Source: Burkholderia contaminans
Lineage (GTDB): Bacteria; Pseudomonadota; Gammaproteobacteria; Burkholderiales; Burkholderiaceae
Assembly (NCBI RefSeq): GCF_029633825.1
Contig: NZ_CP090640.1
Coordinates: 3,348,001-3,412,000 of the forward strand
Length of the DNA stretch: 64,000 nucleotides
Direction of reading: 5' to 3'
The translations under genes and the position numbers were made by a program. Below are positions 46,274 to 54,890 of the stretch, one piece after another. Every line of letters begins with the position of its first letter. Positions within the stretch are counted from its first letter, which is position 1. The notes under the pieces were generated by a model that made no database searches, was not told where the DNA came from, and saw only the letters and a list, made by a program, of their open reading frames with translations.

Positions 46274-47116
46274 TCAGCCGAACGAGTTCTTAGCTGCCCA
46301 AAGTGCGCTGCAGCCTGTGAACGTATTCCATTGCGCTCCGCGATCTCCCCGCAATGACCCGATCCTGGCCTCGCCAGGCTCGAACATCCACTGCGAGTTG
46401 GTCACGACAGATGCGGCGATATCGGCAATGACGCTGCGCGGAGACCGCGCAATGTGAATCGCAACAAGCTCCTTCTCGTCTTTGCCTATCTTGAAAGTCA
46501 GCAGAAACGGTTCCTTTGCCATGAGGCGAAAGTTGCCCTCCCCTGAGTGCACGCTCCATGAGTAGACATCAAGCTTCAGCAGATCCAGCATCGCATGCAA
46601 GCAGACGTGGAGCCACCGGCCAAAGCCCGAGATTGCCTTGCGGGACAGTATCTCGCGCGCATTCCATGGCGCCAGGTCTCGGTCAATGTGTCCGCCCATG
46701 CGATTTCTCAGCACCGACAGGTCGCCCTTGTGGTCGATTGGCACCAGTTCCAGAAACTCGGACTTAATGATCGAGACTTGCTTGGTTGTCCCCGGCTCAA
46801 GCCATCTGCGCGCGTCCTGATCGCCAACAACTTGATCACATAGTCTAACCACGGCCGTGGCGAAGGAATGAAGTTGAACTGAGAACTGCTTGAGTTGGCG
46901 CTTTCGCTTTGTCGAGTTCTTCTGGCCGAGAGCGCTTTCCAGAGCGACATCAATGTCTCTCAGGGCTTCCAAGCACTGCCAGAGCTTGATCGACATGTTA
47001 TTGGCCGGATACCAGTCCTCCGAAGCCTCATCCTCTTCGAGAGAGTCAACAATGGATCGGACATGGCAGTCCTCAATGATGGACATCCCCTGCGGCGAGA
47101 TTTCGATTGAGCCCAT
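46274..47116 (-). CDS. hypothetical protein
   Basis: A 280-residue soluble protein that I do not recognise. It has no signal peptide and no membrane segment; it is acidic at the N-terminus (DSLEEDEASEDWYPANN) and mostly helical in its first half (LWQCLEALRDIDVALESAL). It contains cysteine/histidine-bearing WLHVCLHAMLDLLKLD and later beta-looking stretches. GC content is markedly lower than in neighbouring core genes, indicating a different origin. No ribosome site is obvious before the ATG at 47116; an in-frame ATG at 47086 is an alternative. Confidence 0.55.
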   Translation of the reverse strand: MGSIEISPQGMSIIEDCHVRSIVDSLEEDEASEDWYPANNMSIKLWQCLEALRDIDVALESALGQKNSTKRKRQLKQFSVQLHSFATAVVRLCDQVVGDQDARRWLEPGTTKQVSIIKSEFLELVPIDHKGDLSVLRNRMGGHIDRDLAPWNAREILSRKAISGFGRWLHVCLHAMLDLLKLDVYSWSVHSGEGNFRLMAKEPFLLTFKIGKDEKELVAIHIARSPRSVIADIAASVVTNSQWMFEPGEARIGSLRGDRGAQWNTFTGCSALWAAKNSFG

Positions 47117-47669
47117 AGCAGCATTGTGTAGATAGACAGAAGTGCTTTAACACTTAGCGGAAGAAATTCTCTTTGATGACGGCCACTTAGAGCATCTACG
47201 CCGGAACGCGCTGGAGCATGCTTTGGGCGTGGATTGGCATGGTTTGGCGATGTGGTTACCCAAAACTTACCCCAAGAAAACGGCTCGAAAACTGGGTCAA
47301 AGACCAGCGTATGTCGGAGTACTTAGATAGCGTCCGCCACGACCTTCCAGAGTACGCTGCAACGCCGACCTCATCATCGACGTTACCAGCACTATGCCGA
47401 CTACGGCGAAGGTTGGAGACTGCGTCTGAAGGCAGCGTGCAGGGCGCCGCTTCGCACGAGCCATCTATTGCCTGGAGCTAAACCGCCGATGCGGCCAGTG
47501 GCAAAGCACGCAGTTCGCCACCCAGTAGCGCACGCCGTCCAGACGCGACCCCTTCCCTCAGCAAGCAATCAAGCGCAGCCGCCGCTTTGCGTTTCGTCCA
47601 TGCGCTCATGCCCGTTAGTGGGCCGAATAGTCGCTACCATGCACGTAAGTATCAGTAACGGAGAATGCA
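47117..47669. other. gene-poor interval with a short coding relic
   Basis: No intact gene recognised in ~550 bp. A plus-strand open stretch at 47151-47330 (59 codons after a TAA, ending TAG) has protein-like composition: LAEEILFDDGHLEHLRRNALEHALG, in residues 2-26 of the stretch, then DWHGLAMWLPKTYP and ARKLGQRPAYVGVLR. It has no start codon of its own and may be the C-terminal end of a lost gene. The remainder shows nothing I can name. Confidence 0.35.
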
Positions 47670-47960
47670 ATGCTTTATCTGTTGGACACCGGCCGGATGG
47701 CCTACAAATTCGGCAAATGGCGCGGGACGCTCTATTTGGCAGCGACTGCCGTGCCGTTTGCTATTGCGAATTTCATCGCCAAAGTTTTCAGCATTCTGCC
47801 GAGCCAACCTCAGCCACCGATAGCCTACCAGTGGATGGAGATAGGCTTCCACGCCGTTGCGCTCCTTCTCTGGGGCTACGGCTGCTACCGGCTCTACCGG
47901 GACCATGTCCATCACGACTACTACCCCGAAGCCCACCACTACCAGCGTGAGGGCTGGTAA
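47670..47960 (+). CDS. small membrane protein of unknown function
   Basis: A 96-residue protein with two predicted membrane helices (~19-40, GTLYLAATAVPFAIANFIAKVF, and ~56-75, MEIGFHAVALLLWGYGCYRL) joined by a Pro/Gln-rich loop. The C-terminal tail is rich in histidine and tyrosine (DHVHHDYYPEAHHYQREGW), which could bind metal. A good ribosome site (cggag) lies upstream of the ATG, supporting real translation. No family recognised. It directly precedes the decayed helicase relic and the ABC-three-component operon. Confidence 0.55.
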   Translation: MLYLLDTGRMAYKFGKWRGTLYLAATAVPFAIANFIAKVFSILPSQPQPPIAYQWMEIGFHAVALLLWGYGCYRLYRDHVHHDYYPEAHHYQREGW

Positions 47961-47992
47961 GCGCGGTGTGGGTGCATGGTCCTCCACAGCCA

Positions 47993-48320
47993 AAAGTGAG
48001 GCGAAACCTGCCTTCGAGGAAATCGCTTTGGCCCCAGCGCTGGAAGCCGACGAAGGAACGAAAGAGGTGCCCCTCATGACCTTGCACAAGAGCAAGGCGC
48101 TGGAGCGTCACACCGTGATCTTCGTCGACCTGGGCGACTTGGCCTGGCGGAGCTACGCCCAGAACACCGCAAGGCGACCGTCGGTTTCTTCGCGGCGTTC
48201 ACACGCGCCAAGCAGCGGGTCTTCTTCACGCATTCCCCCAGTCGCAACACGCGCCGGAGCATCGCTCCGCTCTACACGCTGCTGGCGTCCGCCGACGTGC
48301 AAATCCTTGCGGTCGCCTAA
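47993..48320 (+). pseudogene. C-terminal remnant of a UvrD/Rep-like helicase, frameshifted
   Basis: The first ~55 codons encode VPLMTLHKSKALERHTVIFV with DLGDLAWRSYAQN, the motif V region of a superfamily 1A helicase. Near 48160-48170 the frame changes by one base, and the downstream frame continues with ATVGFFAAFTRAKQRVFFTH (motif VI, FTRAKQR) to APLYTLLASADVQILAVA and a TAA at 48320. The N-terminal ATPase part is missing. GajB and other defence-associated UvrD-like helicases end this way, so this is probably the relic of an earlier defence system. Confidence 0.6.
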
Positions 48321-48338
48321 TCCAGGAGGTCCCAACCC

Positions 48339-49553
48339 ATGAGTCCCACCAGCCTCTCCACGTTCGGCGCCGCTGGCCCGATGGTAGGTTACCTCTACCA
48401 GGTCCGCGTCGCGCTGTTGTGGGCGCTGCGACGCAGCCCCGCCGGTGACTTCACCGTCAGCATCGAGACTCTGGACGACGTGAGCTTCGAGGTCGGCGGC
48501 GAACCCGACGCCGTGCTGCAGACCAAACACTCGCTCAATGCGATGGCCAACCTGACCGACCTGAGCCCCGAGCTCTGGAAGACCATGCGGATTTGGCTCG
48601 CGGGACTGGAGAGCGGCGAGATTCCAGCCGAGACGGCCCGCTTCCTGATCGCCACGGCCGCAGCGCCCTTCGGCAGCGCCTGCTCTACGTTGGGCATCGA
48701 GGGTGACGGGCGCGACGTGGCGGAAGCGGCCAAGCGGCTCAAACACGCAGCTACCACCTCCAGCAATAGCGAGCTCAAGGACGCCTTCAAGGCTTACCTC
48801 ACCTTGGACGAGGCCGCCCGGGAAGAGTTGCTGGCGCGCGTCTATGTAGTGCCGTCCCAGCCCGACGCAGTCGCCATCACCGAGCAACTGAAGGTGGAGC
48901 TCTACCATGTGTCATTGCATCATCAGGTGTTGTCAATCCAGATGCTCGAAGGCTGGTGGTTCCGCCGCGTAGTGCACGAGTTGGTTCACCCGTCCGGGGG
49001 CATCCCGCGCGCGGAAATCGACGCCCAGATCGTGGAGATCCAGGAGTCGCTGAAACCCGACTCGCTACCGATCGACGGAGAGCTGGACACGTTGATGGTG
49101 GCCCTCGACCAGTTGCCGGAGTTCGCCGATCGCCCCTTCTACAAACAGGTGGAGTTGGTGGGCGGCAGCCAGTTGCGCATCCGCAATGCAATCGTCAGCT
49201 ACCTGCAGGCCTTTCGCCAGCGCTCGGCCTGGACCCGCGACGACCTGCTATTCGATGCCGACCTGCAGAAATACGACCAGCGGCTGCACACCGAGTGGGA
49301 GCTGCAGTTCGCCCAGGCGTGCGACGAGCTCGGCGAAGGCGCCTCCGAAGACGCCATGGCCCGTGCGGGCCGCGCGATCTTGAAGTGGGCAGAGGATGCG
49401 CACGTGCCGATCCGTTCGGGCGTCAACGTGCCCTGGGTCTGCCGGGGCTCGTTGCATATGCTGGCCGAGGACTTGCGCCTAGGCTGGCATCCCGACTTCC
49501 AGGCGCGACTGCAAGCCGTCTTCGACGCGTCCAGCAAAGGCAGCGCAGCATGA
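48339..49553 (+). CDS. ABC-three-component system protein with Cap4-like nuclease N-terminus
   Basis: A 404-residue protein, first gene of an ABC-three-component (ABC-3C) operon. The N-terminus resembles the Cap4/DUF4297 dsDNA-nuclease fold (PD-(D/E)xK type): GYLYQVRVALLWAL at 17-30, SIETLDDVSFEV with Glu43 and Asp46-47, and LQTKHSL with the Gln61-x-Lys63 pair. The rest is helical with WWFRRVVHELVHPSG and a C-terminal domain of the ABC-3C type. Strong aggagg lies before the ATG. The stop overlaps the next gene by 4 bp. Predicted role: effector of an anti-phage/plasmid system, by family knowledge and context; not demonstrated here. Confidence 0.72.
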   Translation: MSPTSLSTFGAAGPMVGYLYQVRVALLWALRRSPAGDFTVSIETLDDVSFEVGGEPDAVLQTKHSLNAMANLTDLSPELWKTMRIWLAGLESGEIPAETARFLIATAAAPFGSACSTLGIEGDGRDVAEAAKRLKHAATTSSNSELKDAFKAYLTLDEAAREELLARVYVVPSQPDAVAITEQLKVELYHVSLHHQVLSIQMLEGWWFRRVVHELVHPSGGIPRAEIDAQIVEIQESLKPDSLPIDGELDTLMVALDQLPEFADRPFYKQVELVGGSQLRIRNAIVSYLQAFRQRSAWTRDDLLFDADLQKYDQRLHTEWELQFAQACDELGEGASEDAMARAGRAILKWAEDAHVPIRSGVNVPWVCRGSLHMLAEDLRLGWHPDFQARLQAVFDASSKGSAA

Positions 49554-50065
49554 ACGCCTGGCAAGAACGCAGCATCGAGCAGCGCAATCTGCTCAACCCC
49601 GCCTTCTGCGCTATCGTAGTGTGGCACCTCACGCGCGGCTACCGGACCGAGGCCACAGCGCTTGGCAGCGAAGGAGGCGGCTTGCCCTTTGCAATGGCGT
49701 TCGTCGGCGCGAGTCTGATCTTGCGCGGTCAGACGCGCGAGCAGCTGCCTCGCTCGACCACTACCTCACTCGCCACCTGGGTTCATGACCACCCGCTGGA
49801 GCGATCGGCCGTCGCCAAAGGTGTGGGCGTGCTGCGCGCGACGGTACGCGAGGCCCTCTTGTTTGGGGTGCAGCACGGGCTACTGTCGCTGGAGGGGCAA
49901 AGGCTTGAGGCCAGCGACGTCGCCCTGAAGAAAATTAACGCCTATCTGCGCACGTCGAGTGTGGAGGTGAGGGACTGCATGCGCCAGGCGACACTGGTCG
50001 GCCGCTGGCTGTGCAAAGCGGGCGCGCCGCCGACGGTGCTGGCGCTGTTGGGAGTGCAACCATGA
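49550..50065 (+). CDS. ABC-three-component system middle component
   Basis: A 171-residue small helical protein fitting the 'middle component' slot of ABC-3C systems. It begins MNAWQERSIEQRNLLNPAFCAIVVW, with the NPAFCA segment shared by these proteins, then LPFAMAFVGASLILRG and a helix-turn-helix-like C-terminal half. Both ends overlap the neighbours by 4 bp (ATGA), so the three genes are translated as a unit. In the predicted systems it bridges the ATPase and the effector-bearing protein. Confidence 0.75.
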   Translation: MNAWQERSIEQRNLLNPAFCAIVVWHLTRGYRTEATALGSEGGGLPFAMAFVGASLILRGQTREQLPRSTTTSLATWVHDHPLERSAVAKGVGVLRATVREALLFGVQHGLLSLEGQRLEASDVALKKINAYLRTSSVEVRDCMRQATLVGRWLCKAGAPPTVLALLGVQP

Positions 50066-52008
50066 TTCAGATTCGCGCCGTCGTCATCTACAGCCACGAT
50101 GGGCGGCACCGCGTGGTGCCCTTCGCCCCGGGCCGCGTCAACATCATCTCGGGCGACCCGCGCACCGGCAAATCGTCCTTGGTGGGCATCATCGAGTACG
50201 CGATGGGCGCCAAAGAGATCGACGTGCCCGAGGGCAAGGTGCGGCGCAACGTCGCCTGGTTCGGCCTGCTGCTGGAGACCGGCCGCGGGCAGGCCTTCGT
50301 GGCGCGCCAGTTGCCAAAGGGTGATGGCAAATCCAATGAGGCGATCTATGTCGAAGCCAACGACAAGGTCACGATCCCTGAGGCCGAGGCCTTGCGCGCG
50401 ACAACCAACCGCGAGGGCCTGCGCGCGATGCTGGCGTCTTGGGTAGGAATGGGCGACTACCTGCACGAGCCGCCTCCGGGCCAGACGCGCGAGCCCTTGG
50501 CCGCCTCCATCAGCCACGCCCTCACCTTCTGCTTCCAGGCGCAGCCCGAGATCGCGCAGCGCAAGTACCTGTTCCACGGTTCCAACGACCGGTTCGTGGC
50601 CCAGGCGATCAAGGACACCCTGCCCTACTTCCTCGGCGCCGTGACCGACGACTACGTCGCTCAACAGCAGGAACTCAAGCGCGTGCGTACCGAGCTTAGG
50701 CAGATCGAGCGCAGGCTGGCGGAGGCCGCTGCAATCCGCGGCGAAGGCCTCAGCCGCGCCGACACCTTGCTGGCCGAGGCGAAAGCGGTCGGCCTGAGCA
50801 CGCTCGACGACGATGCTGCCTGGCAGGAAAAAATCGAGGCGCTACGCGCGATCCAGAACACCCCGATCCCAACCGCCGCAGCTGAAGCTGGCGAGGACGT
50901 CGAATTTCGGCGCCTTTCCGACGTGCGCAGCGGGCTTGTGCGCGAGCAGCGTTCGCTGCTATCCACGCTGGAACGCGCCCGCAGCTTCGAAGGCAGCTCC
51001 AGGGGCTATGCCGGCGAGGCCCGTGAGCACACTGCACGACTGCAGGCGGTAACTGTCTTCGAGCACGACGCGCCCGGTCACGCCTGCCCGCTATGCATGC
51101 AGGATCTTCCCGAGGCATCGCAAGTCCCCTCGATCAGCGATCTGCGCGCAGCCCAGGACTACATCGGTGAGCGCAGCGGCGCGATGGACGCTGCAACGCC
51201 GCGCATCGCGACCGCGATCCAGCAGGTAGAGACTCAACTGGCCGACGTGCGCCGCCGGCTCGACGATAACCGCGCGCTGCTCACCGCTGTCAAGCGCGGC
51301 AGCCAGCGCCTGCAACTGGCAAGCGACACCGAGGCGCGGCGCGCGATGGTGCTGGGGCGCATCAGCCTGTACATGGAGAACATCCCTCAGATGCCGGACA
51401 TCAGTGAGCAGCAGGCACGACTCACGGAACTGCGCGTACAGGAAGGCGAACTCAACGAAGCGGTCAGTACCGACACCATTCAGGCCAAACTCGATTCCTG
51501 CTTGTCCAACGTAAACCGCTATCTGTCCGACTATGCGAGACGGATCGACCTCGAGTATTCAGAGTCGCCCCTGCGCCTGGACCCACGCAACCTCACTGTC
51601 GTAGCCGACACGCCCGATCGGCCTGTGCCCATGCGCGAGATCGGCAGCGGCGAGAATCATGTGGGCTACCACATCGTGGCGCACCTGGCTCTGCACACTT
51701 GGTTTGCAAGCCGCGGCCGTCCTGTGCCGGCCTTCCTTCTGCTTGACCAGCTGTCTCAGGCGCATTTCTCGCCCGACACGGCGCCGGGCGACGGCGTGAC
51801 GCAGGAGAAGATCGACACTGATCGCCGAGCCGTCAAGCGGCTCTTCGGACTGATCTTTGATGTTGTCGAGCGCCTGGAAGGCAAATTCCAGGTGCTCATC
51901 ACCGACCATCCGGACTTCAGCGACGACGCCCGGTTCCAAGCCGCGCTGCGGGAGCGCTGGCGTGATGGATCGAAGCTCGTCCCCGAGAACTGGCCGCGCG
52001 CAGCCTGA
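50062..52008 (+). CDS. DUF3732 ABC ATPase of the ABC-three-component system
   Basis: A 648-residue SMC/Rad50-like ATPase. Walker A is GDPRTGKSS at residues 31-39. A long coiled coil (~215-330) leads to a zinc-hook-like CPLC in HACPLCMQDLP (~350), a second coiled arm follows, then an ABC signature-like GSGENHVGYH (~530), Walker B FLLLDQLSQ (Asp followed by Gln, as in DUF3732) and the H-loop TDHPDF near 620. Proteins with this layout sense nucleic-acid or invader signals in conflict systems. Third gene of the operon; followed by a 296-bp gap in which I see nothing. Confidence 0.85.
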   Translation: MIQIRAVVIYSHDGRHRVVPFAPGRVNIISGDPRTGKSSLVGIIEYAMGAKEIDVPEGKVRRNVAWFGLLLETGRGQAFVARQLPKGDGKSNEAIYVEANDKVTIPEAEALRATTNREGLRAMLASWVGMGDYLHEPPPGQTREPLAASISHALTFCFQAQPEIAQRKYLFHGSNDRFVAQAIKDTLPYFLGAVTDDYVAQQQELKRVRTELRQIERRLAEAAAIRGEGLSRADTLLAEAKAVGLSTLDDDAAWQEKIEALRAIQNTPIPTAAAEAGEDVEFRRLSDVRSGLVREQRSLLSTLERARSFEGSSRGYAGEAREHTARLQAVTVFEHDAPGHACPLCMQDLPEASQVPSISDLRAAQDYIGERSGAMDAATPRIATAIQQVETQLADVRRRLDDNRALLTAVKRGSQRLQLASDTEARRAMVLGRISLYMENIPQMPDISEQQARLTELRVQEGELNEAVSTDTIQAKLDSCLSNVNRYLSDYARRIDLEYSESPLRLDPRNLTVVADTPDRPVPMREIGSGENHVGYHIVAHLALHTWFASRGRPVPAFLLLDQLSQAHFSPDTAPGDGVTQEKIDTDRRAVKRLFGLIFDVVERLEGKFQVLITDHPDFSDDARFQAALRERWRDGSKLVPENWPRAA

Positions 52009-52304
52009 GCGTCACTGCCAATGCGGAAAATAGCAGCAACCTAGGGGGTGAGATGCGAAACTGCGAGCATATCGACGCTGCAGCCGAGGCATCGCAACCG
52101 TAGTTACTGGCAACGGACGCAGCTTGAAGAACGTACAGTACGGCGCATTCACAAGAGGTACGAATCGAATTTCTAGATGACCAATCGCTGCCCGATGCCA
52201 GTGAACGTGGCGAGACAAGCCGACCCGTCCTGCGCCGTTTGAGCGCAGTTGGCGGAGTCATGTGCGAAGCTTTCGGCGAATACGATTCCGCACAGCGGGC
52301 TTCT
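52009..52304. other. convergent intergenic gap
   Basis: A 296-bp gap between the plus-strand ATPase gene and the minus-strand Abi gene. No hairpin with a T-run, gene or repeat was recognised. Confidence 0.3.
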
Positions 52305-53294
52305 TCACGGTGTGGTGCAGGACAGATTGCCGATCAACCGTTGGCCGTCCTTAATAAGCACTGGCTGCCTGCGGCGAGCAGCGTACCTGAGCGCCTTTCG
52401 CAGGGACCTCAGGTTGGGTACTGTCGCGAGGTCGATCTCGGCTGGAGGCAACGCGCGCCGATAATCGCGCAGAGTATTGATCTGCAGCAGGTTCAGGCAG
52501 CGCAGATGCATATCGCTGGCACTGTGCTTAGCCGCCACCGCGGGGGACAGCCAGCCCAGCAGTTCAATAACACGGTCGTACAGCGTACGCAAACGGTTCA
52601 GCGCATCCGCAGGCGTTGTGGGCGCAGGCGCCTGGATCACCACCACCGGCGACCCGTGACGGGAACGGCTCTCAGCCATCAGTGGTCCCAGCTTCCAGAT
52701 GGGCTCGTGGTGAGCGATGCGATTTCGCAGCTCATTGCACAGGTCGAGCCTGGCAAAGAGGGCGTCTCTATGTTTCAGCTTGGCCCAGTAGCCTGCCTGT
52801 CGCTGCCGATGCCCGGGGAGAACGTCAACGAGGATGGGGCCCCATGCCACGGGTTGTCGGTGAACATCGACCGTGAGGTCGAGAAGGCGCGGCCAGAACC
52901 CGAATGTCAGGCCGGACACCACGTCATCGGGTGAGGGGGCAGGTACGCGCGGCAGCAACTGCTTGCCCTGCTTGTAGTGCGTGACGTCCATGATCTTGGC
53001 CTTCGACAGGCTGCTCAGCGCAACGTGCGCGTACCAGTCCTTGGAGCCCTGGCCACCTACTGCGCCATAGCGCAGGCTCATGGCATGATGAAATTGGTTC
53101 CGAAGCACCACCTCCACCAGCGAGATCGTGCGAAAAAGTACGGCGCTCAGGTCGTCGTTCCACTGGTAGAGTCCCAGCGCCTCACCGTCATCCGTCGCGC
53201 CGAAGAAGCTTCGGTAGCTGCTCAGTCGCGCATGCGAAAGTGCCTGGACGTGTGCCAGATTCCCAGCAGGGTTGCCTGTAATCAGTTTCAGCAT
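52305..53294 (-). CDS. Abi-family (HEPN) protein
   Basis: A 329-residue Abi-like protein of the AbiD/AbiF type. The HEPN ribonuclease motif R-x4-H is in ELRNRIAHHEPIW (Arg190, His195). Other family marks are the early helical LFRTISLVEVVLRNQFHHAM and FGFWPRLLDL. Members cause growth arrest on phage infection, probably by cleaving RNA. It lies 123 bp downstream of hsdM on the same strand, so it may be expressed with the hsdS-hsdM pair. Start 53294 has a ggggag upstream. Confidence 0.78.
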   Translation of the reverse strand: MLKLITGNPAGNLAHVQALSHARLSSYRSFFGATDDGEALGLYQWNDDLSAVLFRTISLVEVVLRNQFHHAMSLRYGAVGGQGSKDWYAHVALSSLSKAKIMDVTHYKQGKQLLPRVPAPSPDDVVSGLTFGFWPRLLDLTVDVHRQPVAWGPILVDVLPGHRQRQAGYWAKLKHRDALFARLDLCNELRNRIAHHEPIWKLGPLMAESRSRHGSPVVVIQAPAPTTPADALNRLRTLYDRVIELLGWLSPAVAAKHSASDMHLRCLNLLQINTLRDYRRALPPAEIDLATVPNLRSLRKALRYAARRRQPVLIKDGQRLIGNLSCTTP

Positions 53295-53387
53295 GCGTGT
53301 TATACTCCCCTGGTAAGCGCTTGGGCAACATGGTTCAGTAGCACCCTCTTCGGACGGACGCTGGACTCCAAGACGCAAAAGAGGAGG

Positions 53388-53405
53388 CGGCCGCGTAAGC
53401 GGCCG
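53388..53405 (-). terminator. hairpin between hsdM and the Abi gene
   Basis: Stem cggccgc / gcggccg, loop gtaa, with TTTT on the plus side and a CT-rich tract on the minus side. It lies 13 bp beyond the hsdM stop and could be a partial terminator, which would tune the level of the downstream Abi gene. Confidence 0.45.
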
Positions 53406-53417
53406 TTTTCCTTTGTG

Positions 53418-54890
53418 CTACGCATGACCGGCCTCCTCCAGCAACGCTGACAGCTTGGCTTCCAGCCGCGCCAGCTCGGACTTGAGTTGAACGCGCTCGG
53501 CTCGCAAGGCGTCGAGGTCAACCGCTTCCTCATCTGCTGCGGTAGCCACATACCGAGCCACGCTGAGGTTGAAGTCGTTCGCCGCGATCTCGCTTGGGTC
53601 CACGAGGCGTGCATACCGTTCAACGTCTTGCCGCCGGCGGTAGATGTCCTCGATCATGCTCAGATCGGACTCGCGCAGCACGTTCTGCGTCTTGCCATGC
53701 TGGTAGGTGTCGCTGGCGTCGATGAAGATCACGCCGTCGTCGGCCTTCCGCTTGCGCAGCACGAGAATCGCGACCGGGATAGCCGCATGGGCGAACATCT
53801 TGGTAGGCAAGGCGATCACCGCATCGATCAGGTTCTCGCGGACGAGTTGCTCGCGGATCTGCCGTTCTGCCCCAGTGCGAAAGAGCACCCCCAAGGTCAC
53901 GACCGCTGCCATGCGGCCCGTCTCAGGCGCGAGCGTCTCAACCATGTGGCTTATGAACGCGTAGTCACCGGCCGTTCGCGGGGGGACGCCGCGTCGGTAG
54001 CGCTGATGGACGTCTCTCTCCGCCATTTCGTGCCCCCAGTCGCGCAGCGAAAACGGTGGGCTGGAAACAGCAACATCGAACTGCCTCAGCCCGCCAGAGG
54101 CGTCGAGCAGCTTGGGGTCACGCAGGGTGTCTCCCCACTCGAGCTGATGACGGATCTCACCATGAAGAACCATGTTCATCTTGGCCAGCGCCCAGGTGGA
54201 TCCGTTCTTCTCCTGGCCAAAGAGGTCGCACCCGCCCTGCCCTGACCTCGCCCTGGCGAACTGACTGCAGGCGATCAGCAGAGAACCTGTTCCACAACAG
54301 GGATCACTGACGGCCTCGCCACTCGCGGGTTCCATCAGGCGCGCCAGCAGCTGAGACAGCTCGGGCGGGGTGTAGAACTCACCGCCCCATCTTCCACCCT
54401 GCTCCGAGGTATGTCTGATCAGCGAATCACACGCGAAGGCAACGGCTTCATTCGCCAAGCCGCCGTCCTCGCTGAGATTCAGAGCGCTAGCACTGACCGC
54501 ATCCAGCAGCCGCCCAAGCACACGCTCCTTTTGCTCTGCGTTGCCGAGCACGGTCGAGTTGAAGCTGATGCCCTGGAAGACGCCGCGCAGGCCAGCATTG
54601 GCCTGTTCGATGGCAGCAAGGGCCGCATCGATGCGTTTCCCCAGGTCAGCGCTGTTGCGGGCAGCGACGAGGCGGTCGAAGCGGGACTCGTCCGGCACCC
54701 AATAGGAGGCATCGGTAGAGACTACGGCAGCCTGGTTGCCGTGGGCCGACGCAAAATCAGATAGGAACCTTACCAGCAGCATTGCCAGCACGAGGTCTCT
54801 GTACTCCATCGGCCCGCAGATTCCGCGGAACGCGTCGCAGGCCTGGAGAACTGCAGACCGAATGGAATCTTGTCGCGCGGGGTCAAACAT
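53418..54890 (-). CDS. hsdM: type I restriction-modification N6-adenine DNA methyltransferase subunit (HsdM)
   Basis: A 490-residue HsdM-like methylase. N-terminal helical domain, then GGEFYTPPELSQLLA (169-183), AdoMet motif I DPCCGTGSL (196-204), and motif IV SSPPFS at 276-281. Motif IV reads SPPF instead of the usual NPPF of adenine methylases; Ser in this position is common in N4-cytosine enzymes, so base specificity deserves a look. A C-terminal coiled coil (LKSELARLEAKLSALLEEA) would join HsdS. Overlaps hsdS by 8 bp. No hsdR is present in the window. Confidence 0.87.
   Translation of the reverse strand: MFDPARQDSIRSAVLQACDAFRGICGPMEYRDLVLAMLLVRFLSDFASAHGNQAAVVSTDASYWVPDESRFDRLVAARNSADLGKRIDAALAAIEQANAGLRGVFQGISFNSTVLGNAEQKERVLGRLLDAVSASALNLSEDGGLANEAVAFACDSLIRHTSEQGGRWGGEFYTPPELSQLLARLMEPASGEAVSDPCCGTGSLLIACSQFARARSGQGGCDLFGQEKNGSTWALAKMNMVLHGEIRHQLEWGDTLRDPKLLDASGGLRQFDVAVSSPPFSLRDWGHEMAERDVHQRYRRGVPPRTAGDYAFISHMVETLAPETGRMAAVVTLGVLFRTGAERQIREQLVRENLIDAVIALPTKMFAHAAIPVAILVLRKRKADDGVIFIDASDTYQHGKTQNVLRESDLSMIEDIYRRRQDVERYARLVDPSEIAANDFNLSVARYVATAADEEAVDLDALRAERVQLKSELARLEAKLSALLEEAGHA

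Noticed and set aside
47218..47481. 87-codon plus-strand frame beginning MLWAWIGMVW
   Set aside because: Overlaps a more protein-like frame (47151-47330), lacks a ribosome site and shows no family features.
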